DNA from: Chloroflexota bacterium
GTDB taxonomy: Bacteria; Chloroflexota; Limnocylindria; QHBO01
NCBI GenBank assembly: GCA_013694795.1
Contig: JACDBS010000167.1
Span: 1-10,457, forward strand
Direction: 5' to 3'
DNA length: 10,457 nt
Shown here: positions 7,217-10,457 of the stretch, piece by piece
How the letters are laid out: the number at the start of each line of letters is the position of its first letter
Position numbering within the stretch: position 1 is the stretch's first letter
Translations under genes and position numbers: made by a program
Notes under the pieces: model-generated
Seen by the model: the letters and a program-made list of their open reading frames with translations, nothing else
Databases searched by the model: none
What the model was told of the DNA's origin: nothing

Positions 7217-8002
7217 CTACAGGTATCGCAGCGGGTTGTCGATGATGCCGTTGACGATCACCTCGAAGTGAACGTGCGGACCGGTGCAGATGCCGGTGCA
7301 GCCGACCCCACCGATGCCCTGGCCGGCCGAGACGTACTGTCCGGGCGAGACCCATACCGAGCCGAGGTGGTTGTAGACGGTCGTCATGCCGTTGCCGTGA
7401 TTGATGCTGATAACGTAGCCGCCGCCGTTGTTGCGCCATCCGGCCCAGGTGACCGTCCCGCCCTGCGCGGCGACGACCCGCGACCCATATGGAGCGGCAA
7501 CGTCGAGCGCCAGGTGCCCGGCGTGGTAGTACTGGCTGATGGAGCCGGCCGGGACGGGCCAGAAGAGGGAGCCGATGGCACCTGGGGCGGACGCGCGGTT
7601 GGACACGCCGCCGGCCGAGGAGCCCGCCGAGCCGACGCCAACGGGAGCCGGCAGGGGCGTAGCATCAGGATCGACTGGGACCGGGGTCGGCAGCGGCTCA
7701 TCGCCGGGAAGGCCGGCGGGCGCTGCTCGGTCGAGCATGATGGACCGCTCATCGCTCAGAGCGTCGACGGAATACGAGGTGGTGCCAAGCTCCCGGTTCG
7801 GCTCGGCCGCGCCACGAACGCTGGAGACGAGGGACAGGAAGCCAGGATCGGTGGAGGGACCTGGACCGTCGGTGCCCTGCGCGCCCGCATAGCCGGCGGC
7901 AGAAGCCGCAAGAACCAGGCTGACGACGGAGAGATGGGCGATCACCCGCGTCGGAAGGCTGCTGTCAGTGATTCGGCGAAGGAGCCGTCTCGGATGAGGC
8001 AA
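7217..8002 (-). CDS. Secreted M23-family (LytM-type) metallopeptidase
   Basis: M23 peptidases are zinc endopeptidases that cut peptide cross-links in peptidoglycan, or act as activators of amidases. This 261-residue protein has an Arg-rich N-terminus and a hydrophobic segment (about 22-42, ending SAAGYAGAQG) that would serve as signal peptide or membrane anchor. A Pro/Ala/Ser/Gly-rich linker follows (about 43-143), then the LytM domain (about 145-258). Ligands and catalytic residues are present: H163 and D167 in HLALD, H212 in YNHLG, H243 and H245 in GPHVHFE. C235 and C239 flank the substrate loop in GCTGICTGPH. The start used is TTG at 8002, 12 bases after a GGCGGAG; GTG at residue 20 is an alternative that still leaves a signal peptide. 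The gene sits between the amidase and obgE, all on one strand, so export to the envelope and wall remodelling is the likely job. It lacks LysM or SH3 targeting domains. Confidence 0.92.
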   Translation of the reverse strand: MPHPRRLLRRITDSSLPTRVIAHLSVVSLVLAASAAGYAGAQGTDGPGPSTDPGFLSLVSSVRGAAEPNRELGTTSYSVDALSDERSIMLDRAAPAGLPGDEPLPTPVPVDPDATPLPAPVGVGSAGSSAGGVSNRASAPGAIGSLFWPVPAGSISQYYHAGHLALDVAAPYGSRVVAAQGGTVTWAGWRNNGGGYVISINHGNGMTTVYNHLGSVWVSPGQYVSAGQGIGGVGCTGICTGPHVHFEVIVNGIIDNPLRYL

Positions 8003-8004
8003 TA

Positions 8005-8090
8005 GGGAATCGAGCTCCGCCTACACGGGGACCAGTCACAACGCTGCTGCACGAGTCTCCCCGTCGGTCCGAGCCGGTGGATTCATTCCC
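8005..8090 (-). promoter_or_regulatory. Structured 5' leader of the M23-obgE unit
   Basis: On the - strand three nested stems can form just before the TTG start: GGGAAU (8090-8085) with AUUCCC (8010-8005), GGCUC (8075-8071) with GAGCU (8017-8013, one G-U pair), and ACGGGGA (8064-8058) with UCCCCGU (8031-8025). The likely ribosome site GGCGGAG (8021-8015) is partly inside the second stem. M23-type genes are known c-di-AMP riboswitch targets in Actinobacteria; GAAUCC, GGAC, GGGGA and GUAGGC elements recall that class, but the conserved CAGCUAAC core is absent and the element is too short, so no class is assigned. Confidence 0.35.
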
Positions 8091-8120
8091 GGGACCGATG
8101 GCCAACCTCGCGCGGAAGGC

Positions 8121-8149
8121 ATGGTAGCAGCACCGTACGGACGCGGCAA
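8121..8149 (-). promoter_or_regulatory. Candidate sigma70-type promoter for M23-obgE-nadD-rsfS
   Basis: On the - strand TTGCCG (8149-8144) is followed after exactly 17 bases by TACCAT (8126-8121); each matches 4 of 6 consensus positions, with the key TA...T of the -10 kept. It lies between the amidase hairpin and the M23 start, implying a leader of roughly 110 nt. Confidence 0.4.
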
Positions 8150-8190
8150 CCCATGATCCGAACGGGGGCATGGGGTACCAACGGGGAGAG

Positions 8191-8209
8191 CGGAACGCGG
8201 AGCGTTCCG
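8191..8209 (-). terminator. Hairpin just after the amidase stop
   Basis: CGGAACGC and GCGTTCCG form a perfect 8-bp stem around a 3-base loop, beginning 2 bases after the amidase stop. No U-tract follows (CTCTCCCC), so it would be a U-less terminator or an mRNA 3'-end stabiliser. It sits directly before the candidate promoter of the next unit. Confidence 0.45.
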
Positions 8210-8211
8210 GT

Positions 8212-9603
8212 TCAGGACGCTTCGCTGGACAACTGAAGCGCTGGCGACCCGTGATCGGCGAGCGTCTCGCCACCACTCCCCAGCGAGATCCATGCCACGC
8301 CACGGCCAGCCGGCGGCGACGGCAGGATGACCTCCACCACGACCGACTCGCCCGGTGCCAATGCCGGTACCTCGACATCGAGCGGCACAAGCCCTCCGGG
8401 CGCGAAGGCGAGGTACGGCTGGTCCGTCTCCTCCCATCCGGCCACGAGCTCCATGCCCGAGGCCCATGCGGCCGTGCCGGTGTTCGTCAGGCGCAGCTTC
8501 AACGGCCCAACGGGCGCGACGGGCGGCCAGTACATCGGCCCGTCTCCTGCCACCGGCATCGGTTGCGACGGGCCGGCGTCCGCCAGGCCGATACGTCCGG
8601 CGAGCTCGCGCTCGCCGAAGAAGGCGGCCAGGCCGTCGAACACGCCCGCCGCCACGGCGTCCTGGCCCTGCGGGGAGGACAGCAGGTCGTGCTCGGCCCG
8701 CAGGGTGATGGAGCCCACCTCCGCCAGCACCACCGGCATCAGGCCGCCACGAGTGGGCTGCGCCCATCGGTTCGGCCGTTCATCGGTTTCCTCGATCAGG
8801 GGCGGTGCCACCAGGTAGAAGTTGTGGGCCGTGAGCCCGCGGTCGCCGCGCTCATACGTGGCCAGCGGTGCCAGCCGATCGACGACGCCCGCCTGCACCA
8901 GCTCGGCCAACCGCGCCGTCGCTTCGACACCCCATGAAGTCTCATCGGTATAGAAGGTTTCGCTGAATGCGATCTCGATGCGCTGCCCGCCCGCCGAGGG
9001 CGAGTTGATGTGAATGCTCACCAGCGCATCTGCCTGGGCGAGGTTGGCCAGGTCCAGGCGAGCCTGGAGCTCGTCGCGCGTGCGCGTCGCCTCGGGCAGG
9101 GCGTCGTCGCCGAAGCCCGACAGCCCGTCACCGTTGACGTCACGCCAGGGCGGGCCCTGGCAGTCGAGCGGCGGATAGTCGTCGCCGGCCAGTGCGTCAT
9201 CACCGTCGCGGATCATGACCACGCCGATCCCCTCCGCCTCGAGGCGATCCCGCAATCTGTGGGCGATCTCGAGCGTCAGCGTCTTCTCGGCCAGCTCGAC
9301 GCCGCGCTCCGAAGGGTCAGGCACGCCCCAGTCCAGGCAGCCGCCATGGCCGGGGTCGATGGCCACCACGATGGCGCCCGGGTTCGGGCCGTAGACCTCG
9401 CTGTCCGAGCCCGGCGCCGGCTCGACGGTGCCGAAGCCCGGCTCCTCCGAGATGGACGCGCTGGGCGATGGACGGAGCGTCGGGCTGGAGCGAGCGGCAT
9501 CGGTGCCGCAGGCGGTGAGCACCAGCATCAGGCTCACGACGATCCGGCGTTGCCACCTGCCCAGCGGCGACGCATCGTCGCCTGAGGCCGCTGAGGTTGA
9601 CAT
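8212..9603 (-). CDS. Lipoprotein N-acetylmuramoyl-L-alanine amidase (Amidase_3)
   Basis: Amidase_3 enzymes are zinc hydrolases that cut the bond between N-acetylmuramic acid and the stem peptide of peptidoglycan. The 463-residue product starts with RWQRRIVVSLMLVLTAC, a lipobox with lipidated Cys at 32, so it is exported and membrane-anchored. After a Ser/Pro linker come the catalytic features: H86 in AIDPGHGG, E106 in ELAEKTLTLEIAHRL, H198 in SIHINS and E295 in LAEVGSI. An insertion between the second and third holds an EF-hand-like loop DVNGDGLSGFGD (155-166). C89 and C148 could form a disulfide. A C-terminal beta-sandwich (about 368-447) resembles NBR1/CARDB-type Ig-like domains (LRLTNTGTAAW). 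ATG at 9603 has a weak AAGGCCGG upstream; ATG at 9627 would add 8 residues. It follows rho by 75 bases on the same strand. Confidence 0.93.
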   Translation of the reverse strand: MSTSAASGDDASPLGRWQRRIVVSLMLVLTACGTDAARSSPTLRPSPSASISEEPGFGTVEPAPGSDSEVYGPNPGAIVVAIDPGHGGCLDWGVPDPSERGVELAEKTLTLEIAHRLRDRLEAEGIGVVMIRDGDDALAGDDYPPLDCQGPPWRDVNGDGLSGFGDDALPEATRTRDELQARLDLANLAQADALVSIHINSPSAGGQRIEIAFSETFYTDETSWGVEATARLAELVQAGVVDRLAPLATYERGDRGLTAHNFYLVAPPLIEETDERPNRWAQPTRGGLMPVVLAEVGSITLRAEHDLLSSPQGQDAVAAGVFDGLAAFFGERELAGRIGLADAGPSQPMPVAGDGPMYWPPVAPVGPLKLRLTNTGTAAWASGMELVAGWEETDQPYLAFAPGGLVPLDVEVPALAPGESVVVEVILPSPPAGRGVAWISLGSGGETLADHGSPALQLSSEAS

Positions 9604-9678
9604 CTGGCACGGTCCGGCCTTCGGCATCGGCGAATTCGTACGTTGGGTGGAGTCTGGCGAGCGCGCGGTCGGGATCGG

Positions 9679-10457
9679 TCAGGTGCGCTCGGAGGCCTCG
9701 ACGCTCTTGCTCAGCGAGACGAGGAACTCGGCGTTGTTCGCCGTCTTGCCCAGGCGCTGCATGAGCAGCTCGATCCCTTCGTTCGGGCCGACCGCGCTGA
9801 GCATGCGACGCATGGTCCACACCATGCGCAGCTCGTTCTCGTCCAGCAGCAGCTCTTCGCGACGGGTGCCGGAGCGGAGGACGTCGATGGCAGGGAAGAT
9901 CCGCTTTTCGCTCAGCTTGCGATCGAGCGCGAGCTCCATGTTGCCGGTGCCCTTGAACTCCTCGTAGATGACGTCGTCCATGCGGCTGCCGGTGTCGACC
10001 AGGCAGGTGGCGATGATCGTCAGGGAGCCGCCGTGCTCGATGTTGCGCGCCGCGCCGAAGAATCGTTTGGGCGGATAGAGCGCCACTGGGTCCACGCCGC
10101 CGGAGAGGGTCTTGCCCGATGCAGGCAGGGCCAGGTTGTAGGCGCGCGCCAGCCGCGTGATGGAGTCCAGCAGGATGACCACGTCGCGGCCGGTCTCGAC
10201 CTGACGCTTCGCGATCTCCAGGCACATCTCAGCCACGCGGGTGTGGTTCTCGGTCGGCTCATCGAAGGTGGAAGAGTAGATCTCGCCGTCGACGCTGCGC
10301 TGCATGTCGGTGACCTCCTCCGGCCGCTCGCCGATGAGGGCGACCATGAGGAGCGCGTCGGGGGAGTTCTCGGTGATCCCGGCGGCGATGTGCTTGAGGA
10401 CCGTGGTCTTGCCGGCCTTGGCGGGCGACAGGATGAGGCCGCGCTGGCCCTTGCCGA
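9679..10457 (-). CDS. rho: Transcription termination factor Rho, N-terminus outside window
   Basis: Rho is the hexameric RNA-dependent ATPase/helicase that ends transcription at C-rich sites. The last 258 residues are visible and form the RecA-like motor: Walker A SPAKAGKT near the window edge (10-17 of the visible part; SPPKAGKT is the usual form), the IGERPEEVTDM block, Walker B in VVILLDSITRLARAYN, the secondary-channel segment SGGVDPVALYPPKRFFGAARN, then IIATCLVDTGSRMDDVIYEEFKGTGN cut into family-typical blocks, and the C-terminal RSGTRREELLL and MQRLGKTANNAEFL. The primary RNA-binding domain and start lie beyond base 10457. The TGA at 9681-9679 ends the protein at the usual place. No T-rich terminator separates it from the amidase gene, so readthrough is possible. 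Confidence 0.97.
   Translation of the reverse strand, partial: GKGQRGLILSPAKAGKTTVLKHIAAGITENSPDALLMVALIGERPEEVTDMQRSVDGEIYSSTFDEPTENHTRVAEMCLEIAKRQVETGRDVVILLDSITRLARAYNLALPASGKTLSGGVDPVALYPPKRFFGAARNIEHGGSLTIIATCLVDTGSRMDDVIYEEFKGTGNMELALDRKLSEKRIFPAIDVLRSGTRREELLLDENELRMVWTMRRMLSAVGPNEGIELLMQRLGKTANNAEFLVSLSKSVEASERT

Noticed and set aside
6122..8005. 627-residue + strand open frame
   Set aside because: It is antisense to obgE and the M23 gene, both with complete catalytic motifs; long antisense frames are expected at this GC content.
8036..8086. 16-codon frame ATG...TGA inside the M23 leader (- strand)
   Set aside because: No ribosome site, and it is the tail of a longer shadow frame; not enough to call a leader peptide.
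8005..8090. Definite c-di-AMP (ydaO) riboswitch
   Set aside because: Short resemblances only; the conserved CAGCUAAC segment and the expected length are missing.

Overview
The window is GC-rich bacterial chromosome with dense housekeeping genes. No plasmid, phage, IS, CRISPR, rRNA or tRNA signal was found. Overall composition, GTG/TTG starts, Pro/Ala/Gly-rich linkers and the gene set (Rho, Obg, NadD, RsfS, ComEC, HolA, secreted wall hydrolases) fit a high-GC soil or freshwater bacterium. A deep Chloroflexota lineage (Limnocylindria/Ellin6529-like) is my best guess, but this is inference from gene neighbourhood and protein style, not a database match.

Layout. Left block, + strand: comEC (5' end outside the window), an HD-domain protein, and holA, the last two coupled by a GTGA overlap. 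Centre, 4034-4424: about 390 bases without a convincing gene, lying between convergent genes. It holds three degenerate 18-bp palindromic repeats and a perfect GC-only palindrome. Right block, - strand, read right to left: rho (5' end outside the window), a lipoprotein N-acetylmuramoyl-L-alanine amidase, a secreted M23 peptidase, obgE, nadD, rsfS and a small YgiT-like zinc-ribbon protein. obgE-nadD and nadD-rsfS are each joined by ATGA overlaps.

How the genes fit together. The left block joins DNA uptake (ComEC) with the clamp loader delta subunit (HolA), a common bacterial neighbourhood. The obgE-nadD-rsfS core is the widely conserved ribosome-assembly/NAD/ribosome-silencing cluster. Here two peptidoglycan hydrolases lie upstream of it, instead of the rplU-rpmA pair often found there. 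A hairpin after the amidase and a promoter-like sequence before the M23 gene suggest that M23-obgE-nadD-rsfS-zinc ribbon form a transcription unit separate from rho-amidase. The roughly 110-nt leader of that unit can fold into nested stems that end two bases before a TTG start.

Most of the window is ordinary. The points most worth checking are the comEC frame that runs 379 bases out of frame into the HD gene, the structured M23 leader, the repeats in the convergent gap, and the EF-hand-like insertion in the amidase.
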